From assembly GCF_009805585.1 (NCBI RefSeq), contig NZ_VHIN01000002.1, positions 124,001 to 188,000 of the forward strand: DNA of 64,000 nt, given 5' to 3'. Source of the stretch: Glutamicibacter sp. JC586. GTDB lineage: Bacteria; Actinomycetota; Actinomycetes; Actinomycetales; Micrococcaceae. Both the position numbers and the translations under genes were made by a program. Below the pieces are notes generated by a model. The model ran no database searches. It was not told the DNA's origin and worked only from the letters and a program-made list of their open reading frames with translations. Shown piece after piece: positions 49,505-58,180 of this stretch (positions are counted from its first letter, which is position 1; each line of letters opens with the position of its first letter).

Positions 49505-50398
49505 GTGACCGGAGACCTTGGTACCACTCAGGCACTACTGGAGTTGCTAAATTTGGATGGCGAGAATCAGGCTCGAACCGATGAGGATATCTTTATCGGA
49601 CGTATGCCTAAACAGAATCGCAAGCGCGTATTCGGCGGCCAAGTACTCGCACAGTCCGTCATGGCGGCATCTCGCACTGTTGACCCAGAACGAGCCATCC
49701 ATTCCCTTCACGGCTACTTCCTTCGACCTGGTGATCCTGCGCAAAACATCACCTTCGGGGTGCAACGTCTACGCGATGGACGTTCTTTTTCGGCCCGCAG
49801 AGTCCATGCGTATCAGAACGGCGATCCTATTCTCTCCATGATCGCTTCTTTCCAAGAGCCTGCACAGGGCTTGGAACATTCTGATCCAATGCCTATCAAC
49901 GCTCCCGATCCAGAGTCGCTTCCTACCACCGCTGAACTCGTAGGGCACCTTGATCACCCGGTAGCGAAAGAATGGGCATTTGAGCGTCCCTTCGATGTTC
50001 GTCATGTATCCGAGCCTATCTACCTGTCTGGCGATCAGACTAAGAGCGCCGATACGGCTGTCTGGCTGCGGACCACTTCAGCCATGCCAGACGCCCCCAC
50101 CTTCCACCGCGCAGCACTGGCCTATGCCAGCGACTACGTGTTGCTCGAACCAATCTTGAAGGCCCATGGCTTGGCTTGGATTCATCCAGGATTGAGCATC
50201 GCGAGTTTGGACCACGCCATGTGGTGGCACAGGGATTTCAGGGTCGACGAGTGGCTTCTTTACGTCCTACATTCGCCTTCGGCTTCCTCTGCGCGCGGAT
50301 TAGGCACCGGACAATTCTTTAATCGCCGTGGTCAGCTTGTGGCAACAGTTGCTCAAGAAGGCATGGTGCGACTTCCCGAATTCGGTGCCAAGAAATAA
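49505..50398 (+). CDS. tesB: Acyl-CoA thioesterase II
   Basis: Double hot-dog thioesterase of 297 residues that hydrolyses medium and long acyl-CoAs in the cytoplasm. First hot-dog: FIGRMPKQNRKRVFGGQVLAQS and SLHGYFLRPGDP; second: MWWHRDFRVDEWLLYVLHSPSASSARGLGTGQFFN, the TesB signature holding Asp, with Gln/Thr catalytic positions. The GTG at 49505 is chosen because AAGGAG sits eight bases upstream; an overlapping ATG-CCG-TGA just before it is out of frame. Stands alone. Confidence 0.93.
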   Translation: MTGDLGTTQALLELLNLDGENQARTDEDIFIGRMPKQNRKRVFGGQVLAQSVMAASRTVDPERAIHSLHGYFLRPGDPAQNITFGVQRLRDGRSFSARRVHAYQNGDPILSMIASFQEPAQGLEHSDPMPINAPDPESLPTTAELVGHLDHPVAKEWAFERPFDVRHVSEPIYLSGDQTKSADTAVWLRTTSAMPDAPTFHRAALAYASDYVLLEPILKAHGLAWIHPGLSIASLDHAMWWHRDFRVDEWLLYVLHSPSASSARGLGTGQFFNRRGQLVATVAQEGMVRLPEFGAKK

Positions 50399-50415
50399 TC
50401 TAGGCACCACCACTC

Positions 50416-52152
50416 CTAGAGCTCCAGCTCCACGTCGCCATTAGGTACGCCCACGCAGGTAAGGATCTTGCCCTGTGTAATCGGGGCGCTGGGTTCCATG
50501 GGATAGCTCACGTTGCCTCTGAGCAAAGTAACTGCACATTCACCACACGATCCGGCTTGGCATGAGCTCGGGGCGCTGATTCCGCGTGACTGCAATGCAT
50601 CAAGCAGAACGCCGTCTACCGGCTGCCAGGTCATTTCCTTTCCGGATTTAGCGCAGCTTACTTGGGCTTGGTCAAAATCCTGGAACAGACTACTGAAGTC
50701 CTTTTGGGGTGAAACAAACGCCTCAGTGTGGACGCGGCTGGAGTCGATACCTTCAACGCGACAGATCTCTCGGACCATCGAGGTGAACTGCCCGGGGCCG
50801 CAGATCATGACGCTGTCACAGCCCTTCACGACTTGAGCAATGGCTTCAATGTCCGGACGTGCCACGGTGGTATCAAAGTGCAACACCGTGGATTCAGTTG
50901 CCGCTTGTTCGACCTGCTGCTTGGCCCTTAAAAAGAGTTCACTAGGTGCCCCGCGTTCAACGTGTAGCAACCTCAAATTGGGCTTTTGAGACGAAGCCTG
51001 AAAATTTCGAAGTAAACCCAGCACCGGAGTAATGCCGATGCCGGCAGTGACAAATGCCGTACGTTCTCCCAGCACTCTATCGGCTGTAACCGTCCCGTAG
51101 GGACCCGATATCAACAGTTCGTCACCTGCTTGCAGCTGCGAAACCTTCTTGGAAACTCTTCCCTGAATTCTTACGGCAATTGTGACGTCCTGGCCGTGGA
51201 CTGCGGTGATCGTATAGTTCCGCCACACAGGGTCCGGGAAGTGAATTCGTAAATGTGATCCCGGCTCGTCATGTTCGCTCAACCAGCCGTGCGCATCACG
51301 TAAGGTGACTTCAACAATGTCCACGGAGACCTTCTTGGTTTTCTGAATTGTGGCATACCGTGGAGAGCGTTTAGCGGGCACAAGATGTGAAATATCTTCG
51401 CTTGGCATCTCAATGTCAATCTCATTGCCAACTTCGAGAACGCCAGGGTCCAGAACCGTGCCGTAGATTCCGCAATGCAAATGGCCAAAATGAGTAGCTA
51501 ACAATCGCGGCCCATTAGTATCAACGTCTGTACTTTCGGGATTCACCGAGGTCGCTGAGCAACGCTCGATTGATTTAGAGATGGCTATTCGCGCTTCACC
51601 AATGCGTAGAACCTTTCCGATAAGCCCAAACTCGGCAAACGCAGGTAATCCTTCAACGAGGATATTGCCACGGTACCGACGCGGATCCATGATGATCTCG
51701 CCGGCGGCAGAAAGCCTTTCAACCGTCCTAGGGTTGATGATTGAAATACCTGAACGCTGTGAATCAAACATTCCCTGCGACATTGTCACTGCACGTCGTT
51801 GCACGGAGCCTTGTGTAGGAAGGTGCTCAGCAAGATAGTCTCCTAGCCGTTCGACTCCCTCACGAGTAGATGAGTCGAATGTCAACGAAGACCCAGAATT
51901 ATCGGTGGGTGCCGATACAGTGATAAGTGGCGGAACGGAGCTAACTCGCCACTTTTGAAGGCTTTTGTTGTTCTTCAGGACCGTGAAACTATGGCAATTC
52001 CCCCACTGGCCATCAAGAATTTCAACTGTTCCGTTGGTGAACGCAATGCCCCGATCGCCTCGAATTCCACCACCAACGCACACTGCGCCCGAACTAATTG
52101 GCTCTCCGGGTAGTCCTTTGATGGGAAACCGAAATAACTGCGCGATCTTCAT
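50416..52152 (-). CDS. MOSC domain-ferredoxin reductase fusion
   Basis: Redox protein of 578 residues with four parts. Residues 1-230 form a MOSC_N/MOSC unit (KIAQLFRFPIKGLPGEP, EAFAEFGLIGK-like strand, ERCSATSVNPES with the pterin-cofactor Cys). About 265-365 is an FAD-binding barrel, followed by an NAD-binding domain with VTAGIGITPVLGLL and CGPGQFTSMV. The C-terminal 85 residues are a plant-type [2Fe-2S] ferredoxin: CQAGSCGECAV plus TCVGV gives four Cys. It resembles YcbX/YiiM-like N-hydroxylated base or nitro-compound reductases merged with their electron donor. It lies 47 bases after soxR on the same strand. Confidence 0.88.
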   Translation of the reverse strand: MKIAQLFRFPIKGLPGEPISSGAVCVGGGIRGDRGIAFTNGTVEILDGQWGNCHSFTVLKNNKSLQKWRVSSVPPLITVSAPTDNSGSSLTFDSSTREGVERLGDYLAEHLPTQGSVQRRAVTMSQGMFDSQRSGISIINPRTVERLSAAGEIIMDPRRYRGNILVEGLPAFAEFGLIGKVLRIGEARIAISKSIERCSATSVNPESTDVDTNGPRLLATHFGHLHCGIYGTVLDPGVLEVGNEIDIEMPSEDISHLVPAKRSPRYATIQKTKKVSVDIVEVTLRDAHGWLSEHDEPGSHLRIHFPDPVWRNYTITAVHGQDVTIAVRIQGRVSKKVSQLQAGDELLISGPYGTVTADRVLGERTAFVTAGIGITPVLGLLRNFQASSQKPNLRLLHVERGAPSELFLRAKQQVEQAATESTVLHFDTTVARPDIEAIAQVVKGCDSVMICGPGQFTSMVREICRVEGIDSSRVHTEAFVSPQKDFSSLFQDFDQAQVSCAKSGKEMTWQPVDGVLLDALQSRGISAPSSCQAGSCGECAVTLLRGNVSYPMEPSAPITQGKILTCVGVPNGDVELEL

Positions 52153-52199
52153 GGGATGAGTCTAGTGAACTGCGAGAAGCCTCGACCACAACGTGAAGA

Positions 52200-52703
52200 C
52201 TAGCCGTCATCTTTTTGCTCATCGATGTTTTCAAGTCGACGTGCACCGGAGCCATCTTTCGAGAGTTGGTCTTCTGGATTGAGCAGTCCGCATGCCTGCA
52301 TTGAAAGACAGCCGCACCCGATGCATCCCATAAGTCGATTTTCTAGTTCTTCAATGGCCCGACGACGAGTTTCCAACACCAGTTTCCACTCTTCGGAGGC
52401 CCGAAGCCAATCCGATTCTGAGGGGACCCGACCCATCGGCACCGGAGTTAAGGCCCGTTTGATGTCACTTAGGGAGATTCCTAGTTTCCGACCTACTGTG
52501 ATCAACGAGATCCGGCGAAGCAGGTGTCGCGGATATCGGCGTTGATTTCCACCTGTGCGCAGGGACGAGATCAGTCCGACTTCTTCGTAGTAGTGAAGCG
52601 CTGAGCGGGCGACTCCCGTTCGGTCACTGACCTGTCCGATTGTCAGCTGCTCTTCGGCTGGAATTTCTTCTGGGTCACTTTCAGGGTGCTCTGTGCGAAT
52701 CAT
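52200..52703 (-). CDS. soxR: SoxR-type redox-sensing MerR regulator
   Basis: Transcription factor of 167 residues with a [2Fe-2S] sensor. The MerR helix-turn-helix is LTIGQVSDRTGVARSALHYYEEVGL, the dimer helix follows, and the C-terminal CIGCGCLSMQAC fits the SoxR ligand pattern Cys-x2-Cys-x-Cys-x5-Cys exactly. In actinobacteria SoxR answers redox-cycling compounds. I chose ATG 52703 (a GTG directly before it is possible), since AAGGAGGGGAG lies just upstream. A sox box lies 19 bases upstream of the start, shared with the divergent flavin reductase. Confidence 0.95.
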   Translation of the reverse strand: MIRTEHPESDPEEIPAEEQLTIGQVSDRTGVARSALHYYEEVGLISSLRTGGNQRRYPRHLLRRISLITVGRKLGISLSDIKRALTPVPMGRVPSESDWLRASEEWKLVLETRRRAIEELENRLMGCIGCGCLSMQACGLLNPEDQLSKDGSGARRLENIDEQKDDG

Positions 52704-52717
52704 CACGACTCCCCTCC

Positions 52718-52748
52718 TTGACCTCAAGTTTACTTGAGGTCTTAGGGT
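52718..52748 (+). promoter_or_regulatory. SoxR-controlled promoter with sox box
   Basis: TTGACC (52718-52723), 19-base spacer, TAGGGT (52743-52748). The over-long spacer is typical of MerR/SoxR-activated promoters. The spacer holds CCTCAAGTTTACTTGAGG (52722-52739), one base from the E. coli soxS site as I remember it. It points to the flavin reductase gene. Confidence 0.9.
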
Positions 52749-52839
52749 GGAAGTAATCAATATCGTTGGTGGAAGCCCGCAAAACTTCCACATCAGCAAC
52801 TGGACCATTGAACTATGATCCAGGCGAAGGAGCCACCGG

Positions 52840-53343
52840 ATGAGCCAATTGTCAGATGATTTTCGTACCGCATTCCGTCATCATCCAGCTGGTGTTGCCC
52901 TGATTACTGCAACCGTTGACGAGGTGCCTTACGGGCTGACGATCTCTTCCTTAGCTTCTCTGTCGATCAACCCGGTAGCGGTGTCTTTCTCGCTTGCCAA
53001 GGAGTCCGGAGCAGCCGGCGCAGTATTGGCAGCGCCTAGTTTTGTCATCCACATGCTCAGTGAACAGCAAGAGGAGCTAGCGACGAACTTCGCAAGGCCC
53101 GGGGCCCCACGCTTTACCCCGGAGCAAGATTTCCATTTCCTGCCAACTGGTGAACCACATTTTGTTCAGGCGCCAGTCGCATTTCGGGCCACGATTCATT
53201 CTTCGGTGAGTGTTGGCGGATCACGCCTGATCGCAGCCGAGGTTCACGAGATCTTGCAGGGGCGTTCGGGACAGCATCTAGCTCATCAGAATCGTGAGTA
53301 CCTACGAATTTCGGAATTGTTCAGCGTTTCAGAGACACAATAA
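52840..53343 (+). CDS. Flavin reductase family protein
   Basis: FMN/FAD-binding reductase of 167 residues (HpaC/RutF-like split-barrel). It begins FRTAFRHHPAGVALITATVDEVPYGLTISSLASLSINPVAVSFSL, the standard flavin pocket. HIMLSEQQEELATNFARPG follows, as the usual LSxxQ...A..F helix. Such enzymes supply reduced flavin to monooxygenases or reduce quinones. AAGGAG lies nine bases before the ATG. The promoter upstream carries a sox box, so it is probably induced by redox-active compounds. Confidence 0.93.
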   Translation: MSQLSDDFRTAFRHHPAGVALITATVDEVPYGLTISSLASLSINPVAVSFSLAKESGAAGAVLAAPSFVIHMLSEQQEELATNFARPGAPRFTPEQDFHFLPTGEPHFVQAPVAFRATIHSSVSVGGSRLIAAEVHEILQGRSGQHLAHQNREYLRISELFSVSETQ

Positions 53344-53367
53344 TTCTCCCGTGATCCCACGGTTGTT

Positions 53368-53409
53368 ACATAGCAATGGCCGCCACTTTAGTGGCGGCCA
53401 TTGCTATGT
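53368..53409. terminator. Bidirectional terminator, flavin reductase / ettA
   Basis: Perfect 19-bp stem (53368-53386 with 53391-53409) with TTTA loop between convergent genes; ACTTTATT follows on the plus strand. Confidence 0.88.
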
Positions 53410-53415
53410 ACTTTA

Positions 53416-55098
53416 TTAGTCGCGAGTAAGGCGACGGTGGGTTACACGATGCGGCTTGGCCGCATCGGCGCCCAGACGCTCAACCTTGTTCTCTTCGTAG
53501 GACTCGAAGTTGCCCTCGAACCAGTACCAGTTCGACGGGTTTTCTTCGGTACCCTCATAAGCCAAGATGTGGGTAGCAACTCGGTCCAGGAACCAACGGT
53601 CGTGCGAGACCACGACGGCGCAGCCTGGGAAGTCGAGTAAGGCGTTTTCCAAAGAGGAAAGGGTCTCAACGTCCAAGTCGTTGGTAGGCTCATCGAGAAG
53701 CAAGAGGTTGCCACCCTGCTTCAAAGTCAAAGCCAAGTTCAGACGGTTGCGCTCACCACCGGAAAGCACGCCAGCCTTCTTCTGCTGGTCTGGGCCCTTG
53801 AATCCGAAAGCCGAAACGTAAGCACGCGATGGCATTTCAACCTGGCCAACATTGATGTAGTCCAGGCCATCCGAAACAACTTCCCACAGGGACTTCGCCG
53901 GATCAATATTTTCACGGTTCTGGTCAACGTACGAGATCTTGACGGTTTCGCCAACCTTCAGCGAACCACCATCCAGCTCTTCCATGCCGACAATGGTCTT
54001 GAACAGAGTCGACTTACCAACACCGTTCGGACCAATGACACCGACGATGCCGTTGCGTGGCAACGAGAAGGACAGGCCGTCAATCAGTACACGATCTCCG
54101 AAGCCCTTCTTCAAATCGGTCGCCTCAATGACGACCTGCCCCAGACGCGGGCCAGGTGGAATCTGGATCTCTTCGAAGTCAAGCTTGCGCGTGCGCTCGG
54201 CTTCCGCAGCCATTTCTTCGTATCGAGCCAAACGGGCTTTGGACTTGGTCTGACGTCCCTTAGCGTTCGAACGAACCCATTCGAGTTCTTCAGCTAGACG
54301 CTTCGCCAGCTTCTGGTCCTTCTTACCCTGAACTTCCATACGCTCGCGCTTCTTCTCCAAGTAAGTGGAGTAGTTGCCTTCGTATGGGTGCAGGCGACCG
54401 CGGTCAACTTCACAGATCCACTCGGCGACGTGGTCCAAGAAATAACGGTCGTGAGTAACTGCCAATACTGCGCCTGGGTATGCAGCTAGGTGCTGTTCCA
54501 ACCACAGTACGGACTCTGCGTCCAAGTGGTTGGTAGGCTCATCGAGCAGCAACAGATCTGGCTTTTGCAGCAACAGCTTACAAAGAGCGACACGACGTCG
54601 CTCACCACCGGAAAGGTGAGTTACCATTTCGTCACCTGGTGGGCAACGCAAAGCATCCATGGCCTGCTCAAGCTGGCTATCGATGTCCCACGCATCTGCT
54701 GCGTCAATAGCTTCCTGGAGCTTGCCCATTTCTTCAAGAAGTGCGTCGAAGTCGGCGCCGTCCTGAGCCATCTCTTCGGAAATCTCGTTGAATCGGGTGA
54801 TCTTCTGGTAGATCTCGCCTACACCTTCCTGGACGTTGCCCAGGACGGTCTTTTCTTCGTTCAATGGTGGCTCCTGCATCAGGATGCCTACCGAATATCC
54901 TGGCGAGAGTCGTGCCTCGCCATTGGACGGGGTATCGAGACCCGCCATGATCTTCAAGATCGTTGACTTACCAGCACCGTTCGGCCCGACAACACCAATT
55001 TTGGCGCCTGGGAAAAACGACATGCTGACATTGTCAAGGATGACTTTGTCACCAACGGCCTTGCGAGCCTTGGTCATCGTATAAATGAATTCCGCCAT
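53416..55098 (-). CDS. ettA: Energy-dependent translational throttle protein (ABC-F)
   Basis: Cytoplasmic ABC-F ATPase of 560 residues that binds the ribosomal E site and gates translation by the ATP/ADP ratio. Two ABC units: Walker A GPNGAGKST at 39-47 and GPNGVGKST near 355; signatures HLSGGERRRVALCKLL and VLSGGERNRLNLALTL; Walker B LLLLDEPTNHLDAES and LLLLDEPTNDLDVET. The linker with KKRERMEVQGKKDQKL and the EttA-typical arm identify the subfamily. Genuine EttA, not a resistance ABC-F. Monocistronic. Confidence 0.97.
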   Translation of the reverse strand: MAEFIYTMTKARKAVGDKVILDNVSMSFFPGAKIGVVGPNGAGKSTILKIMAGLDTPSNGEARLSPGYSVGILMQEPPLNEEKTVLGNVQEGVGEIYQKITRFNEISEEMAQDGADFDALLEEMGKLQEAIDAADAWDIDSQLEQAMDALRCPPGDEMVTHLSGGERRRVALCKLLLQKPDLLLLDEPTNHLDAESVLWLEQHLAAYPGAVLAVTHDRYFLDHVAEWICEVDRGRLHPYEGNYSTYLEKKRERMEVQGKKDQKLAKRLAEELEWVRSNAKGRQTKSKARLARYEEMAAEAERTRKLDFEEIQIPPGPRLGQVVIEATDLKKGFGDRVLIDGLSFSLPRNGIVGVIGPNGVGKSTLFKTIVGMEELDGGSLKVGETVKISYVDQNRENIDPAKSLWEVVSDGLDYINVGQVEMPSRAYVSAFGFKGPDQQKKAGVLSGGERNRLNLALTLKQGGNLLLLDEPTNDLDVETLSSLENALLDFPGCAVVVSHDRWFLDRVATHILAYEGTEENPSNWYWFEGNFESYEENKVERLGADAAKPHRVTHRRLTRD

Positions 55099-55211
55099 GT
55101 TGTTAAGGCTAGTCGGTGTTGGGGGTCAAATCCGAATCCGAACTGAACTATTTTGGCTTGGCGGTGCTCGGATTCACACAAGGAGACCAACCACCGCCAT
55201 CCAACCCCCAC

Positions 55212-55661
55212 CTAAGCAGCTTGTCCCTGACCTTTCGGCCAACTACCGTCAGAGTCAGCCTGCGATTCGGAATGCGATACACGTTCGATTTCTGAAGTGT
55301 CTGTGCGAACCCTAGTGAAGGTGCTCGTGCCAAAACGGAGGTCATGCCCAACACTAAATGCTTCAATATCGGCACTAGTTCCTCGTGTGCCGTCAGCTCT
55401 CTCAAATTCCCTGATTTGCAACTTGCCGAAGATCACGACGTGATCTCCTTGGGCCAGTGACTCCATGGTGTTTTCCGCTAATCCCCTGAAAGCAGATACG
55501 GAAAACCAGTTTGTCGGCCCATCTACCCACTGGCCCGATTCGGGTTCACGCTTCCGCTCATGAGTAGCAGCGCGAAACTTCAAAACAGAAACGCCCTTTT
55601 GGGTAATGGTCAATTGCGGGTCCGTGCCGACGATCGCACGGATGGTCACTAGATCACTCAA
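55212..55661 (-). CDS. Single-stranded DNA-binding protein (SSB paralogue)
   Basis: OB-fold SSB of 149 residues. It begins MSDLVTIRAIVGTDPQ, then KFRAATHERKREPESGQWVDGPTNWFSVSAFRGLAENTMESL and HVVIFGKLQIREFERADGTRG, the standard SSB beta-strands. There is no acidic DDDIPF-type tip: the C-terminus ends GQGQAA, so it is probably an accessory SSB rather than the replicative one. The TTG start at 55661 is chosen since AGAAGGAG lies eight bases upstream. It precedes ettA on the same strand. Confidence 0.9.
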   Translation of the reverse strand: MSDLVTIRAIVGTDPQLTITQKGVSVLKFRAATHERKREPESGQWVDGPTNWFSVSAFRGLAENTMESLAQGDHVVIFGKLQIREFERADGTRGTSADIEAFSVGHDLRFGTSTFTRVRTDTSEIERVSHSESQADSDGSWPKGQGQAA

Positions 55662-55976
55662 GGGATCTACTCCTTCTAGTCCAGACACCAAGGACTGTTC
55701 CCGGTGTTAGACCTCATGATGCTGCTCTGCCATAAGCGATGGACCGCCGGATTTACGGATTGTGGATATTTACCGAGCAAAAGCTGAAGGGCGAGGCCCT
55801 CAGCAACCGCTCCGTGACTTGGCGTGGCCAGGGACCATCTGCTTCGCGACACAACGGACTCTACGAATCCTGTCTACACACGCATTGCACTGAGTCAGAA
55901 TCGAAAGCACCCGACCATCAAGTGAGCTCAAGTCGTACTTTTAGGAGGCAATGAGCTAAACTATTTTTCGGTTAAG
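55662..55976. other. Intergenic region before tRNA-Arg
   Basis: 315 bases between the SSB-like gene and tRNA-Arg. A short open frame at 55739-55954 lacks a ribosome site and homology-like features. Promoters for both flanking genes must be here, none recognised with confidence. Confidence 0.45.
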
Positions 55977-56049
55977 CCTCCGTAGCTCAGCTGGATAGAG
56001 CAAGAGCCTTCTAATCTCTAGGTCGTGGGTTCGAATCCCGCCGGGGGCA
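55977..56049 (+). tRNA. tRNA-Arg (anticodon TCT)
   Basis: 73 bases. Acceptor GCCTCCG with CGGGGGC, discriminator A. D-arm GCTCAGCTGGATAGAGC, anticodon loop CTTCTAA giving TCT, T-arm GGGTTCGAATCCC. CCA is not encoded. Reads AGA arginine codons, rare in this genome type. Confidence 0.95.
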
Positions 56050-56054
56050 CACTC

Positions 56055-56093
56055 AAACCGCTGTTCACTTAGCAAATTAAGTGAGCAGCGGTT
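56055..56093 (+). terminator. Terminator after tRNA-Arg
   Basis: 17-bp stem AAACCGCTGTTCACTTA (56055-56071) with 56077-56093 region (one mismatch), six-base loop, then CTCAT. Confidence 0.75.
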
Positions 56094-56363
56094 TCTCATA
56101 CCCCTCACCTAATGCACCGCATCAGCACTCAAAAAGTCCAAATCTCACGATGCCTGCGGAGATTCACAAGGCGTATTTCGATTCTTTGAGTTCCACACTC
56201 TGAACGGCTGACAGTGCCGTGCCACACTCGACTCTGTGCACCGGCTTAACACGAGCCTTGCATCTTCGCTGAATCAATAGGACAGGCAACTGGACGGTAA
56301 CTTTGGCATGAAATTTGCGATAAACTCTAGAGAATATAGAAATCGAGAGGGCAGCACTTTTTC
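56094..56363. other. Intergenic region before MFS gene
   Basis: 270 bases with no gene on either strand. An AT-rich stretch near 56312-56342 with TATAGA probably holds the MFS promoter. Nothing else recognised. Confidence 0.4.
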
Positions 56364-57563
56364 ATGATTCAACTGGTCGCCACTAGAGAGCGACTCGTCC
56401 CGTCTGAACGCACCAGTATCAACCTAATATTCCTGCTTGCAGGACTATCTTTCGCTTCATGGGCCGGTCGACTGTCGATCATCGATACAGTTCTAGGACT
56501 TTCCGGGTTAGGCCTAGGCTCATTCCTACTTTGTATGACAGTTGGAACGCTCGTTGGCTTAAGCATCATTCCGACAATCAGCCGATTTGTTCCAACGAAG
56601 CGACTTCTTTGCTCACTACCGCTGGGGCTCGCGCTGTGCCTACCCATACTTGGCATCGCAATTTCAGTCACGCAAAACACCGCACTGGCTTACGTTGCCT
56701 TGTTCATCAACGGGATCATTTTCGGCTGCCTGGACATCATGATGAACGTCAGTGGTGCACGAATTGAACGCGAATTGGGACGCAGTATCATGCCGTCTCT
56801 GCATGGCTTCTTTAGTCTAGGGTCTTTGATTGGCGCCGGGATAGCAACAGCTTCTATCGCGCTGCATATCCAGAGTATCTGGCACTTTGTGTTCGTCTCC
56901 GTTCTCATCATCGCCCTAGCCTTCGTCGCTCATCTCGGATTAGCTTCGTGGGAAAACGAGAATTTCGCCAACCGCGCCAAGAAAAAATCCGAGGAAGGAT
57001 CCCACAATCCCCGCAAGCTTGGGCTGCTGATACTTTTGGGTCTGATGGTCGCTGGGCTAAGTTTTGCCGAAGGCGCAGCCAACGACTGGATTGCGGTGGC
57101 CAGTGTCGACGGCCACGGCTTGAAGCACCAAGAAGGTGCCCTGATGTTCACGCTGTTCGTCGGCGCCATGACCATTGGGCGATTTGTCGGTGGCATGCTC
57201 GTAGACCGTCTCGGACACAAATACACGCTGCTGCTTATGGGATCCGTTGGTTTGATCGGCGTTTGTCTATTCATCACCAGCGCTAATCCATATCTCATCG
57301 GAATGGGCTCAGCGATGTGGGGATTGGGCAGCTCATTAGGCTTCCCCGTTGGAATGAGTATCGCCGCGGCGAGGAGCGAGCGACTTGGCCCCAAAGCAGT
57401 AAGCATTATTAGTGCATTCGGTTACGGGGCGATGCTTGGCGGTCCCCCACTAATCGGGCTCATCGTCGATAGCGTCGGGCTGCCACAGGCCCTGTGGGTC
57501 TGTGCCGTTGTTTTGGTCATGTCACTTCTTCTGACACCCCGGGTCAGCCGGCGTCCCAAATAG
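56364..57563 (+). CDS. MFS transporter (YbjJ-like)
   Basis: Polytopic carrier of 399 residues with about 12 helices in two halves joined by a charged loop (NRAKKKSEEGSHNP, near 205-220). It resembles YbjJ-type MFS proteins: FASWAGRLSIIDTVLGLS near the first helix, GCLDIMMNVSGARIE in helix 4 region, and SFAEGAANDWIAV in helix 7, the family marks. Substrate not known; sugars, peptides or drugs have been proposed for relatives. Ends 15 bases before the convergent Lrp gene. Confidence 0.88.
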   Translation: MIQLVATRERLVPSERTSINLIFLLAGLSFASWAGRLSIIDTVLGLSGLGLGSFLLCMTVGTLVGLSIIPTISRFVPTKRLLCSLPLGLALCLPILGIAISVTQNTALAYVALFINGIIFGCLDIMMNVSGARIERELGRSIMPSLHGFFSLGSLIGAGIATASIALHIQSIWHFVFVSVLIIALAFVAHLGLASWENENFANRAKKKSEEGSHNPRKLGLLILLGLMVAGLSFAEGAANDWIAVASVDGHGLKHQEGALMFTLFVGAMTIGRFVGGMLVDRLGHKYTLLLMGSVGLIGVCLFITSANPYLIGMGSAMWGLGSSLGFPVGMSIAAARSERLGPKAVSIISAFGYGAMLGGPPLIGLIVDSVGLPQALWVCAVVLVMSLLLTPRVSRRPK

Positions 57564-57578
57564 AATTTTCTTGCTGCC

Positions 57579-58025
57579 TTAGACGGGAATTACGGCTCGC
57601 TCCTTAATATTGCGCATCACGATGGTGCTGGTTAGTTTCTCGACTCCTGGCAATCCCACCAACACATCGTCGTAAACGCGCTGAAAGTGACTTAGATCTT
57701 CGGCAAGCACGCGAAGCAGGAAGTCGGGATCCCCGAAAAGCCGCTGCGCGTCCACGATGAGATCTACTTCCTCAACGGCCGCTTCAAAATCTTTAAGCTC
57801 GGCCCGGTTTTTCAGGGTTGCAAACACCAGCGCCTCAAACCCTAGGCCCACGCGATCGGCCGCGATCACTGCCTGATACCCAGTGATGATTCCGCTACGC
57901 TCCAGCTCTCGAATACGACGGTGGCAGGGAGCCACCGACAAACCGACTTTTGCAGCAAGCGCCGTTGCGCTTATTCGACCATCGAGCTGCAGTTCAGCGA
58001 GGATCGCACGATCTAAATCATCCAT
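57579..58025 (-). CDS. Lrp/AsnC-family transcriptional regulator
   Basis: Amino-acid responsive regulator of 148 residues. The helix-turn-helix DDLDRAILAELQLDGRISATALAAKVGLS and PCHRRIRELERSGIITGYQA forms the N-terminal DNA-binding domain; the RAM ligand domain (GFEALVFATLKN, FLLRVLAEDLSHFQRVYDDVL) follows. It is transcribed away from a LysE-type exporter gene with 155 bases between the starts, the standard arrangement in which the Lrp protein activates an amino-acid exporter when the intracellular pool rises. Confidence 0.95.
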   Translation of the reverse strand: MDDLDRAILAELQLDGRISATALAAKVGLSVAPCHRRIRELERSGIITGYQAVIAADRVGLGFEALVFATLKNRAELKDFEAAVEEVDLIVDAQRLFGDPDFLLRVLAEDLSHFQRVYDDVLVGLPGVEKLTSTIVMRNIKERAVIPV

Positions 58026-58048
58026 AGATTTAGCCTATCGCACAAAAT

Positions 58049-58060
58049 TCTTGCGCAAGA
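58049..58060. promoter_or_regulatory. Palindrome in Lrp-LysE divergent region
   Basis: TCTTGCGCAAGA, a perfect 12-base palindrome 24 bases upstream of the Lrp gene, is a candidate Lrp site. The AT-rich CTATATAGATG follows, as expected near a promoter. Confidence 0.4.
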
Positions 58061-58180
58061 TTCCTTCTATATAGATGTTTTTTGCTTGGATATCGAATTC
58101 TAACCAAAAATCAGCAAACACATTTTGGCCGAAATTTCCTAAGGTTGATTCAACGCCAACAACCCCTAGGAGAGACTGCT

